64,000 bases of DNA. Source: Glandiceps talaboti. Lineage: Eukaryota; Hemichordata; Enteropneusta; Spengelidae. The stretch spans positions 11,630,408 to 11,694,407 of the forward strand of contig NC_135550.1 in assembly GCF_964340395.1 (NCBI RefSeq). Reading direction: 5' to 3'. Position numbers and translations under genes: made by a program. Of this stretch, positions 15,201-22,226 are shown piece after piece. Positions within the stretch are counted from its first letter, which is position 1. Every line of letters begins with the position of its first letter. The notes under the pieces were generated by a model. That model was given only the letters and a program-made list of their open reading frames with translations. It made no database searches and had not been told where the DNA came from.

Positions 15201-15786
15201 ATTCATCATTCTAAACTATAGCTATTATACATGATGTATCACTTAATTGGAAAAATAATTATATGAAACTAAATGAAATTTGAAGCTTGCATAGTTAACA
15301 TAGTGCCTAATTATTTAAAAAATTTGATTATGCAAATTAACCATATAGATTATTAGTTAAAACATCAAGCTTTAAATGACACATGCACTTCTTTATCGTC
15401 GACCATCAACACATATACAAAATTATCTCAAATTTGAAAGTCTAATTACCGAAAATCATTAATTATGCAAATTAATCATAAAATGTAAACTATATCAACA
15501 GGCTTTAGAGGATGTGTGCTTTGTCATGGTTGATGTATGTGCCAAATTCTATGTAATTTGAAACGTGCATTCCAAATAGCTTAATTACTGAAGATAATTA
15601 ATCTTTATTGGATGTTTACCAAAATCTAACCAGTTCTTGCCATTAGCATATGGGAGATGTTTAGCAAATTTAATTATAATTGAACCAGCCGTTTTAAAGA
15701 AAATGACGACACAGACAGATACACACACACACACACACACACAACAGACAGATAGATGGACAGACAGACGGATGGACGGACGGACG

Positions 15787-15846
<60 letters not shown>

Positions 15847-18800
15847 TCGCCATTTCAATACCTCCCCTTACGGGAGGTAAAAACTTTTAAAATACTAAAT
15901 TTGATTCAAGAGCATGGAAACAATATTTTATGGTTGTATGACTATTTATACATTTCTATATACTAACCTGTATAGGATGTAGTCTAGTTTTAGTGCTACC
16001 AATACCTTCTACAGTTGTCACGGCCATACCATGCATAGAACACACCGGAGATAAACACGCATTCACTGAAAAGTGACTAGATGAAGAAGGAGAAGTGATC
16101 GAAAGAAAGATAGAAAGTCAGAAACTCTAGAATGGTACTATTATGATAAAGGCAAACTAAGGTAGACACAAACTAACGCTATTTTCAGACAGACATACAT
16201 ACATACATACATACATACATACATACATACATACATACATACATACATACATACAAGCAAGAGTTTCATTCTGAGGCGACGCAAAATCATAAAAACACTA
16301 ATAATTAATAAGCTGGATTTGGACCCATTCACACTGAATCTTTGTACCTGACACAGATCACATACCAAAGTCATCCAAAAATAGCCTTCATTTGTTCCTA
16401 TCATTTAGCAGCACCCTGAACTTTAACCCTGGAACCCTCTTTATCTGGGAAACCAAATACACTGATGTAATCAAATGAAATTTTGTGTCAGACGCTAAAG
16501 ATAAGTCTACTCTAAACCACCCATTATAATAGATCTCAATAATAGATCCATGCTATACATGTATATAACTGGAATGTAGATCAGATCTCAGACCACTATA
16601 GTTCCTTTAGTGGCCTGAGATCAGATTAATTATTTTTGAAAGTTATGCTAAGTTGTTGTAAATTCAGACTGCTTATAGCAATATTGGAAAGTTTACCATA
16701 ACACTTTGAAATTAAGATTATAATTAAAAAGACTTGCAAACCTGATTTTCTTTTCCTTGTGGTCATATTTTGATACCATACAAGTACAGGCTCCACATCC
16801 TCCTTCAGCACAGCCTAGTTTTGTACCAGTGAGTCTTACTGTGAAAACGAATTAAGGACAACATATTCCTATGCTATGACAGACATGGTGTCAATGATAA
16901 TGCAGTACAACTAACTACTGAAATTAATCATAAGACCATAATGGTAATATACGAGATCACATTGACTCAAACAGGCTCAGTTGAAATGGCCATTTTCATG
17001 GTTGATAAAAATTGGAGTTGCCCATAACTTTTCTTTTATTTTGTTGCAAGGGACATGCTCATAATTACTATGGTTTCACTTTGTTGTTAAGGGCATGCTC
17101 ACAATTGGTATAGTTTTTATTTTGTTGCTAGGGAATGGTCACAGCAGCTTTGTTTTTATTTTGTTACTAGGGATATGCTCACAACTGCAATGATGTTTAT
17201 TTTGTTGCTATGGGCATGCTCATAATTGCTACGGGGATTTATTTTGTAGCTTGGAGTATGCTTACAATTGCTGTGGTGTTTTAATTTGTTGTAGCATTCA
17301 TGCTCACAACTGCTGTGTTTTTATTGTTCCTGTAGAGGAATGACTGCATTCTTAGACATACCATATTTTCAGATGCTCCTTGGAAGAACCACACATAATT
17401 GAAGAAACCTACCACGTATTTTGAGGCTTTAAATGTTTGAACGAAAATTAAAACATTCAAACCCCAATTTTCATGCCAGGATTTGAGCATCTTGCATTGA
17501 ACAATTCTATATCTACATGTGAAATGCGAACACCCCAACCAAAACTCTATGATGGTGACTTTACAGTTGTTTTGCGGTTGTACAGGTAATTTAAGTTCAG
17601 CACACAATGAAATAGAATCATCAAACAAGTGATATATGATACTCGGACGTATCTTGAAATGAATACTGAATTCCAGACAGCAAATAAAAAATACTGGTAC
17701 TACTACTAATACCACTTTTACTACAAGTTCACATGTATATGTTTATGTGACATCTGCTGCTATTGTATCTATACACATTGTGTGAATGTAGAGTGTCATG
17801 AAAATATGTCAAAGATCACATTTTGTTTCCATGGAAACTGTCAATCTGTCATTTCCCCATAGGGTTAACACTGTGCAATGGCCATTTTAAAGTGTGACAT
17901 AATGTATACCACGTTACCTTTGGCAACTGTCATCAGCTGAGATAATAAGTGTAATAAATAATAAATTAAAAATTTATTTGTCAATTAGTATATAAGCTGT
18001 GTGCACACTTATACTTATACTCCATACTGTTCACTATTAAAAGTACTATATGGAGTGATGTATCCATCACTTTTTTCTTGATTTGAACTTGAAATGAGTT
18101 CAAACTATTTTGAGCAAAGTAACCGCAAAGTTTAAGGCTTTGAGAGAAATAATTAGATATTATTTCCCAATATGTTTCTTCGTTCAGCCTCAGACCACTC
18201 TATCTCTATAGGTGTCTAAGGGTCAGCCAAAGAAAATACCAGTGACCAAAGGGGCCCTTGTCACTATGAGTAGCTAGACGAGTAGTGACAACCGTTAGGT
18301 CACGAGTATTTCCGGCTGAATGACAAATATTGGGGAATAATATAATTATACCATCGCCAGTAATATATTTTTAAACTCGGGGAAAGTAATGGCAATTTTG
18401 AACATTTTGACTGATATGTTGAACACATCAGAACCAATGACATAGACATGCGTTGTCGAGACATAGAACGACCAGAGCATATATTCCATATTTTTTGTTG
18501 AACCTGGCTCGTGTATGGTATAATACTTATAAAGGATACACTTTGTTCTAAGGTAGGTCAATAAGGTCATCTCTGGATCAACATGTCTCTCCACGACCTG
18601 TGAAATAATAAGGGGACAAGATTGAGTCAGTGATTATAGTGGTTTATCACAGATGTACATATAAATCTTCACCTGTGTGACGTCAAACAGGACAGATCAA
18701 GGACCTCACGTGAATCACTCCAGGACCTGTTCTAGTCTGCTGAACTTTTTGTTCTCAACTGCCCAGAATGACTTGTTCCACACTATCACATTATTTAAAA

Positions 18801-21800
18801 AAATGCAAGTTCCGATAACCCAAACAACTCTAGTATAAGCTGCCGGCCCTAAATATTTTTAAAACAAAGAGCGTCATCTTGACCTTCATGCATGTCTGTT
18901 TAGTTCCACAAGTAGTAGTAGTAGCAGTAGTAGTAGTAGTGATGTCTGTACATATTTCATCAAACTGTCACAGAAAGGTATTCTGATTGGCATGTTGTTT
19001 GTTTTTTTGGGTCGAAACAATATTTTACAAATATAAAAACAATTAAAAAGATAAAATAAGATAAAATACATCCCGACCCAATCTGATTAAAATCCGATGT
19101 AGATGTCGGCTAATCGTTCATTGCTATTTTACCTTCGTTATTTTGCCTGAATAGACCTTCTTTTGGTACATGTTTACATATTTTAGCCTGATCGCCTCCT
19201 CTGGTTAAAAAATGTAAACATGTACCAAGAAGGTCAATTCAGGCAAAATAACGAAGGTAAAATAGCAATGAACGATTAGCCGACATCTACATCGGATTTT
19301 AATCAGATTGATCCCGACCTACCTACCCTATTTTCAAAGGCCATATTATCGGAAACACAGAATTATTTTTTTTTCACCTAACTATGCACTTTTGGTAAAT
19401 GCAAACATTACTTTACATGCATCCCAGGGTAGTACGAGTTTGATCTGCAGAGGTACTTTAATTTTTATTTAATTCTATTATCAAAATGCCAATGATCAAT
19501 GATGATTTGCCTGTGTAGCAGTCGGTAGCTTTCTACTTGCATCCTGGTAGCTCAAGCATTGAACATGCCAAATCCCAGAATGTGACAAATGTAAATGTGG
19601 AACAAATGTCATCGTATTCAGATCACTTTTACTTATATTTTGAAACTAAATTTAATATTACATAATGCTACATATCCAATTACTTTGGTTGGAAAACCAC
19701 AGAACAATCTGACTTGTCAGTAGTCCATACATCGACCTCCCAACAGGTGATGAAGGAAAGTCACATGATTACTTAATTTGCATACCCATCAGGCATCATT
19801 TGTAATATGAGATGGAGAATATAATGCAATTAAATGTACAGTCTTTGTCAAATTTTACTCAAAATTGAGGAAAAAATATATGGATTGTCTTAATTATATG
19901 ATAAATATATAATCCCATAAAATCAATGTTAGTTTTATATCATTCTACTCCTTGTTTGATTCCATGCACCCTAAATACTCACCTGCAGCTCATATACTCA
20001 CCTGCAGCTCATATTAGTCCACGGAATCATACTTGGAGCATCATGACGTAAAACTAAACCTTAATGTTTTAGGATTAAATATATATAAAAAAATAATTGT
20101 AAAATGAGAAATCGTGATCACTAAAGGTTGAAAGGATGACTGGTTGAAAACTTTATCAACTTCCCTCAATTCAAAATTTGTTGACAAATTAGTATTCTGA
20201 TCTGTATCCAATTCACGATTGTTTACATATGGCCATCAATCCAGTGTACACAATGATTAGTAAAGATTCTCAAGTAAATTTTAGTGAACAATAGACATTT
20301 GTTTTATTCCTTTGAAGATGGCTTGTATATTTCTGTAATTAGGGTTTGTAATCAGATTTCATGGCTTGCCCGACGCCTCTCCAAAAACTGTCTAGGCGCT
20401 GTTCAATGCAATGAATCCATGATGCAGTAACTACTCAATAAGGCAAATTGATAACTGTATATTTTTCTTATGTTGAGGTGGCATTGTGATTTCAGTGTTT
20501 GAGTGAATGTCCGCATGTCCAATCAAGTATGTTTATAGTGGTTGCCTTGACAAAACATACTTTACAGTGAAATGGAATTTGTAATTACATGTTTTGACTT
20601 GTTATATAAACTGTATGATGAATGAAGGAGTCCTGGTTGGACATTGGACATAGTCAAAACAGCTGTACTAAATGAATATTTAATGAGCGATGACCACAGC
20701 CCTATGTTACTAGTGACATGCTCTGTCTGTTCGAGCTTGGCTCACCATGGGGTTGAACCATAATTAACACCTTTCGTCAGGGTCTTGACTATACTGTGAT
20801 TGAAGGTATAAATCGTAACGATACTGTATAGGAACTAGACTACATAACTGGGTGCACATCTATTAGTAAGGTCATTGACAGCCGTTTCAATTTAGGAAGA
20901 CATGGATGATGCATTTAGGCTAGTTCCACTACGGCTGTTAGGGACGTTGGTGTCTTGTTTGTTTGTAGAATTGAACAATGGCAACTAGTAAGATCACACA
21001 GGGTGAGTGACCTGGAATAAAAAGGTCAGACATCCTGGCATTTAGTGTTGATTAAAAATGTTATCAATTGCCACAATATTAGTCTGTCCGGAACCGTACC
21101 TTGTATATCTATCTCGTTAGATGTACTTAGATTACTACCTTCGTCCATAAACTTTAACACACTGCACTGTAGATACCACGCTATAGAATTTGTTTCCAAC
21201 ATTAACTTTTGTGACACACTATTAACCATATCATCCCTAGGGACGGTACCAGTAGGGTAGCTCTGGTAGGGGTTTGCGGGCAATATTGTTAACCCAAGCC
21301 CCATTTTAGATCCACTTTGAGCGGAAAAGCCAATACCCCATTACAGGTTTTTAGAAGATCAAAATTTATATTAGACCAAAATACATTTGACATAGTTCCA
21401 TTTTGATGGATGTGTTTTTCACTCATGTATTTTTTTTTATATCGGAAGGCAATATTTTGGGGGAATTTATGGCACAGTTATTATTTGGTAAAGGACGATT
21501 GGTCACATTTTAGACCAGGCAAAATCGAAAATAATATAGAGTAGACTTCATTTTAAAGATATACTCCATTTCCAAATGGCTGAAGTGTCAAACTTTGTTG
21601 TGTTTACAGAGAAAAGAAAAATTTGTGACTACGTAAACCACATTAACTGGTTGTCACATTGACGTTGTTACACTGAGTCAACGTTCCTTGTATGTTTGAT
21701 TCAATGCAAGTGCTCCTATTTTCTTGTAATTGTGTTAGTATGCTCAGAAACATCGAAAGGACTCCTCGAAAGTAAAATTTAAATTTAAAATAGACTAAAA

Positions 21801-22138
21801 GACACTGAAATGCACTTTTTTGACAATCGTGCATGTTGGCAATGATCATGATCAGAACTGGATATTTTGAACCGACCCACAACTAGAATTAGCATGGGCG
21901 AGCCCCAGACTGTAAGATACTGTATGTCGTGTTGTTCAGCCCTATCAGGCGTCTTAACCAGTGAGCTAAGCGTGACACGAATGTCTGTATCTTACAGACT
22001 AGGCGATCCCCTATTCCCACGTAGATATAACACATTATATTATTGCATGTGCAGCATTGTATACCGTACCTTTTTACCATTGACGAAGAAAACAAGATCC
22101 TCACTCATCAGGGAGTCGCTGTTAGCATGGTGCGACAT
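1110..22138 (-). CDS. XDH: xanthine dehydrogenase, 5' half (19 coding exons)
   Basis: Cytosolic molybdo-flavoenzyme oxidising hypoxanthine to xanthine and urate, passing electrons through two 2Fe-2S clusters and FAD to NAD+ or O2. Exons on the minus strand: 22138-22070, 18597-18540, 16838-16742, 16076-15968, 14535-14347, 12930-12859, 12620-12540, 11826-11685, 11005-10838, 9684-9608, 9106-9013, 8359-8250, 8112-7928, 7139-6974, 6128-6042, 4785-4668, 4082-4031, 1976-1850, 1229-1110. All junctions are GT/AG and keep frame, giving 2121 nt = 707 codons. Cluster cysteines fall at 52, 57, 60, 82 and 122, 125, 157, 159, a constant offset of 9 from the vertebrate positions as I recall them. FAD-domain motifs include IGNTEIGVE and [17 protein letters not shown], the latter XDH-like rather than aldehyde oxidase-like. 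The family is about 1330 residues, so the catalytic half lies off the left edge. No frameshift or stop was seen. Substrate residues are outside the window, so an aldehyde-oxidase-type paralogue is not fully excluded. Confidence 0.95.
1322..1765. repeat. two direct copies of a ~110-bp intronic repeat
   Basis: The segments near 1322-1435 and 1655-1765 share TTTTGGTTACCATG, ATGTTCAT, AAATGACC and ACAAACTA in the same order. This is a local duplication or two insertions of one dispersed repeat. No coding sense is seen. Confidence 0.6.
1850..1976 (-). CDS. XDH: XDH exon 18
   Basis: Residues 625-667: [20 protein letters not shown] then [22 protein letters not shown]. Its DVPGSN motif is a family hallmark. 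Confidence 0.95.
2165..2393 (-). mobile_element. tRNA-derived SINE, copy A
   Basis: On the minus strand from 2393 the head GTGGTCAAGCAGTTAGCTC resembles a pol III A box. GAGGTTGAACCCGACA resembles a B box. A body follows with ACTCCGGTTTCCTCC near its end. It aligns over most of its length with copy B at 14940-15150. It sits in XDH intron 17. Confidence 0.7.
2660..3331 (+). mobile_element. 5'-truncated LINE, ORF2 C-terminus and 3' UTR
   Basis: Positions 2735-2953 encode an RT-ORF tail with [18 protein letters not shown], then [15 protein letters not shown] and FKKYLYSED before a stop. A 3' region with T-rich sequence and a terminal GGGAATAAAGATTG plus TTA repeats follows, typical of CR1/L2-type LINE 3' ends. 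It is antisense to XDH and inside its intron. Confidence 0.75.
3706..3873 (-). mobile_element. second LINE 3' fragment, inverted relative to 2660-3331
   Basis: Its reverse complement matches about 2920-3065 nearly base for base (GGGAGTTCAAAAAATATCTA onward), with an internal 20-base duplication of a TGCATTAGTATTGTTATGT segment. The two copies form a head-to-head inverted pair about 650 bp apart. Confidence 0.75.
4031..4082 (-). CDS. XDH: XDH exon 17 (52 nt micro-exon)
   Basis: Residues 608-624: [18 protein letters not shown] after joining both neighbours. At 52 nt it is easy for ORF-based scans to miss. It starts in phase 1 and ends in phase 2, and both flanking exons need exactly this phase. 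Confidence 0.92.
4668..4785 (-). CDS. XDH: XDH exon 16, start of molybdopterin domain
   Basis: Residues 569-607: [20 protein letters not shown] then [11 protein letters not shown], the conserved entry of the aldehyde oxidase/xanthine dehydrogenase a/b hammerhead domain. Confidence 0.95.
4828..5223. mobile_element. TGTTTCC-ended TIR element, copy 1
   Basis: Starts TGTTTCCGGTAAC and ends GTTATCGGAAACA, imperfect inverted ends of 13 bases that may extend outward another 15-20 with AGGC and AAAATG. Internal landmarks CAACCCTA near the left and GACCTACCTACCCTATTTTC near the right recur in copies 2 and 3. No coding capacity. XDH intron 15. Confidence 0.65.
6042..6128 (-). CDS. XDH: XDH exon 15, interdomain linker
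   Basis: Residues 540-568, [14 protein letters not shown] to STQMYQ. This is a poorly conserved linker. The call rests on splice sites, phase and position; QMYQ resembles the QLFQEV region of the vertebrate enzyme. Confidence 0.8.
6715..6892. repeat. fragment of dispersed repeat shared with 18300-18525
   Basis: The left part (GAGCCAGGTTCAACA, ACGACAACGCACGTCTATGT) is an inverted copy of 18420-18525. The right part (GGCTGAATGAAGACAAA, GGGAATAATAT) matches the right end of the MITE at 18158-18343. XDH intron 14 holds nothing else recognisable. Confidence 0.6.
6974..7139 (-). CDS. XDH: XDH exon 14
   Basis: Residues 484-539, including [20 protein letters not shown] and the end of the FAD domain. 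Donor GTATGG. Confidence 0.94.
7140..7927. other. XDH intron 13, no recognised feature
   Basis: No exon, repeat unit or inverted structure recognised. Short open frames here have no family resemblance. Confidence 0.5.
7928..8112 (-). CDS. XDH: XDH exon 13
   Basis: Residues 423-483: [20 protein letters not shown] and [20 protein letters not shown], the C-terminal part of the FAD domain (CO dehydrogenase flavoprotein-like). Confidence 0.94.
8250..8359 (-). CDS. XDH: XDH exon 12
   Basis: Residues 386-422: [20 protein letters not shown], then SIHIPHTRE. The FFTGYRKT segment near the flavin ring is XDH-type. Confidence 0.93.
9013..9106 (-). CDS. XDH: XDH exon 11, FAD-binding GGN motif
   Basis: Residues 355-385. 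[17 protein letters not shown] is the second FAD-contacting segment. The [10 protein letters not shown] form is characteristic of XDH as opposed to aldehyde oxidase. Donor GTAAGT. Confidence 0.95.
9360..9600. repeat. paired (TA)n tracts enclosing an 18-bp inverted repeat
   Basis: (TA)n at about 9392-9420 and 9562-9598. Between them GACAGTGCTCTATACCGC (9446-9463) is repeated in inverted form at 9545-9562. The lead-in CATAATGTAATA...CGTCTTCTTTC at 9361-9391 recurs at 35587-35617 just upstream of a TATG tract. Confidence 0.7.
9608..9684 (-). CDS. XDH: XDH exon 10
   Basis: Residues 329-354: [20 protein letters not shown] and QIRNVA. It lies between two TA microsatellite stretches in the flanking introns. 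Donor GTATGT. Confidence 0.92.
9685..10837. other. XDH intron 9
   Basis: No exon seen. The stretch 10480-10575 (TTGATGAGAAAAATTGTCCC, CAGTTGCAGC, TGCAGGTTTAA) resembles 32620-32700, so it is probably a dispersed repeat fragment. The rest is unremarkable. Confidence 0.45.
10838..11005 (-). CDS. XDH: XDH exon 9, FAD domain
   Basis: Residues 273-328, beginning [19 protein letters not shown] and continuing through [10 protein letters not shown]. It completes the FAD-binding motif split by the preceding intron. The open frame runs on past the donor at 10837, but phase and family alignment support splicing there. Confidence 0.93.
11006..11684. other. XDH intron 8, no recognised feature
   Basis: About 680 bases of AT-rich intron with no recognised repeat or open frame of interest. 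Confidence 0.5.
11685..11826 (-). CDS. XDH: XDH exon 8, start of FAD domain
   Basis: Residues 226-272. It includes [18 protein letters not shown] and ends in [10 protein letters not shown], the first half of the FAD pyrophosphate-binding motif. The exon ends one base into the next codon. Confidence 0.95.
12241..12286. repeat. (TTG)n microsatellite in XDH intron 7
   Basis: About 15 uninterrupted TTG units. The polyThr open frame on the other strand is an artefact of the repeat. Confidence 0.95.
12540..12620 (-). CDS. XDH: XDH exon 7
   Basis: Residues 199-225. It contains [19 protein letters not shown], the strongly conserved lead-in to the FAD-binding domain. Donor GTGAGT. Confidence 0.95.
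12859..12930 (-). CDS. XDH: XDH exon 6, Cys/Gly-rich linker
   Basis: Residues 175-198, a Cys- and Gly-rich linker ([14 protein letters not shown]) between the iron-sulfur and FAD domains. A comparable CCGG...CCMN stretch is present in vertebrate XDH. Phase 0 both ends. Confidence 0.92.
13046..13446. mobile_element. TGTTTCC-ended TIR element, copy 2
   Basis: Same order of landmarks as copy 1: TGTTTCCAATAAC, GCCAACCCTAA, then GACCTACATACCCTATTTTC and TTATTGAAAACA. Lies in XDH intron 5. Confidence 0.65.
14347..14535 (-). CDS. XDH: XDH exon 5, second 2Fe-2S domain
   Basis: Residues 112-174. It holds [18 protein letters not shown] (Cys122, Cys125) and [12 protein letters not shown] (Cys157, Cys159), the complete ligand set of the alpha-helical 2Fe-2S domain. 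Phase 0 at both ends. Confidence 0.97.
14940..15150 (-). mobile_element. tRNA-derived SINE, copy B
   Basis: Minus strand: GTGGTCGTGCGGTTAGCTTG (A-box-like) and GGGTTCGAACCCACC (B-box, perfect palindromic core), followed by a body matching copy A at 2165-2393. Lies in XDH intron 4, immediately beside the TIR element at 15170. Confidence 0.78.
15170..15877. mobile_element. CCTCCCGTAAGGG TIR element with internal microsatellite
   Basis: Left end CCTCCCGTAAGGG (15170-15182) and right end CCCTTACGGGAGG (15865-15877) are exact inverted copies of 13 bases. The interior is AT-rich (repeated TTATGCAAATTAA motifs). Just inside the right end are (AC)n at 15721-15742 and (GACA/GACG)n to about 15845. No clear target duplication. 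Confidence 0.7.
15968..16076 (-). CDS. XDH: XDH exon 4
   Basis: Residues 75-111, from [13 protein letters not shown] to [13 protein letters not shown]. Cys82 is the fourth ligand of the first cluster. A nearer AG 10 bases inside the exon would break the frame, so the upstream CTAG acceptor is used. Confidence 0.93.
16194..16256. repeat. (CATA)n microsatellite
   Basis: About 15 tetranucleotide units in XDH intron 3. The Met-Tyr-Val-Cys repeat frame on the minus strand is an artefact. Confidence 0.95.
16742..16838 (-). CDS. XDH: XDH exon 3, first 2Fe-2S cluster loop
   Basis: Residues 43-74 plus two bases, with the signature [13 protein letters not shown]. Cys52, Cys57 and Cys60 are three of the four ligands of one 2Fe-2S cluster. 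The acceptor is CACAG and the donor GTTTGC. Confidence 0.95.
17030..17325. repeat. ~60-bp minisatellite, about 5 degenerate units
   Basis: Units contain TTTATTTTGTTGCTAGGG, then ATGCTCACAA and an ATTGCTRTGG-like stretch, spaced about 60 bases apart, in XDH intron 2. A 144-residue open frame on the minus strand (17281-17715) overlaps its end and has no recognised homology. Confidence 0.75.
18158..18343. mobile_element. short TIR element (MITE)
   Basis: Left end ATATTATTTCCCAATATG...TTCGTTCAGCC and right end GGCTGAATGACAAATATTGGGGAATAATAT are imperfect inverted copies of about 30 bases around a 120-base interior. The fragment at 6715-6892 carries the same right half. XDH intron 2. Confidence 0.65.
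18540..18597 (-). CDS. XDH: XDH exon 2
   Basis: Residues 24-42 plus one base, [19 protein letters not shown], the helix preceding the first cluster loop. The donor must be GTATCC: ending the exon after AAG-T lets the next exon complete a Leu codon and restores the family pattern [13 protein letters not shown]. Confidence 0.9.
18808..19352. mobile_element. TGTTTCC-ended TIR element, copy 3, interrupted by a foldback element
   Basis: Left end TTCCGATAACCC, then GCCGGCCCTAA. The right end is CCTACCTACCCTATTTTC followed by TTATCGGAAACA. Compared with copies 1 and 2, the stretch before CCTACCTACCC is split by a 232-bp insertion at 19079-19310. XDH intron 1. Confidence 0.65.
19079..19310. mobile_element. 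foldback MITE with 9-bp target duplication, copy 1
   Basis: Two almost perfect inverted arms of about 104 bases (left from CAATCTGATTAAAATCCGAT, right ending ATCGGATTTTAATCAGATTG) surround a short spacer. ATCCCGACC is duplicated exactly at 19070-19078 and 19311-19319. The 9-bp duplication with long TIRs points to the Mutator-like (MULE) group; that assignment is inference. Confidence 0.85.
21026..21304 (-). other. unassigned open frame in XDH intron 1
   Basis: A 92-residue frame on the sense strand of XDH ([17 protein letters not shown] ... [12 protein letters not shown]). I do not recognise it. It could be an alternative exon, a degenerate mobile-element ORF, or chance. The opposite strand is also open over most of it, which weakens a coding claim. 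Confidence 0.2.
21893..21972 (-). repeat. tRNA-like / SINE head remnant
   Basis: Minus strand: TTAGCTCACTGGTTAAGACG resembles an A box. GGGGCTCGCCC may be a decayed B box. A 13-base imperfect inverted repeat (GACTGTAAGATAC) flanks the middle. No cloverleaf could be drawn, so it is a relic at most. Confidence 0.35.
22070..22138 (-). CDS. XDH: XDH exon 1 (start codon)
   Basis: Residues 1-23, beginning MSHHANSDS and ending [10 protein letters not shown], the family's opening beta-strand of the first 2Fe-2S domain. The ATG at 22138 is chosen because the family match starts a few residues later; a second in-frame ATG at residue 11 would give a length closer to vertebrate XDH. The donor is GTACGG, phase 0. 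Upstream around 22218-22224 is a weak TATA-like TTTATAG on the minus strand. Confidence 0.9.
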
Positions 22139-22215
22139 GATGTCAGAACACAAAATTAACTCCCCCAAGTATAACTCCTACCACAGTAGCAGCATGTAGT
22201 TCGCTGTGTTCCCGG

Positions 22216-22226
22216 ATCTATAAATG
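22216..22226 (-). promoter_or_regulatory. weak TATA-like element upstream of XDH
   Basis: TTTATAG on the minus strand about 80 bases upstream of the start codon. No CpG-rich stretch is seen. The transcription start cannot be set from sequence alone. Confidence 0.25.

Noticed and set aside
15637-15966. 109-aa frame with Thr-His and Asp-Arg-Gln-Thr repeats
   Set aside because: Artefact of the (AC)n/(GACA)n tract inside the TIR element.
17281-17715. 144-aa minus-strand frame, longest in the window
   Set aside because: Lies in an XDH intron, overlaps a minisatellite, has no recognised domain; kept only as a note.
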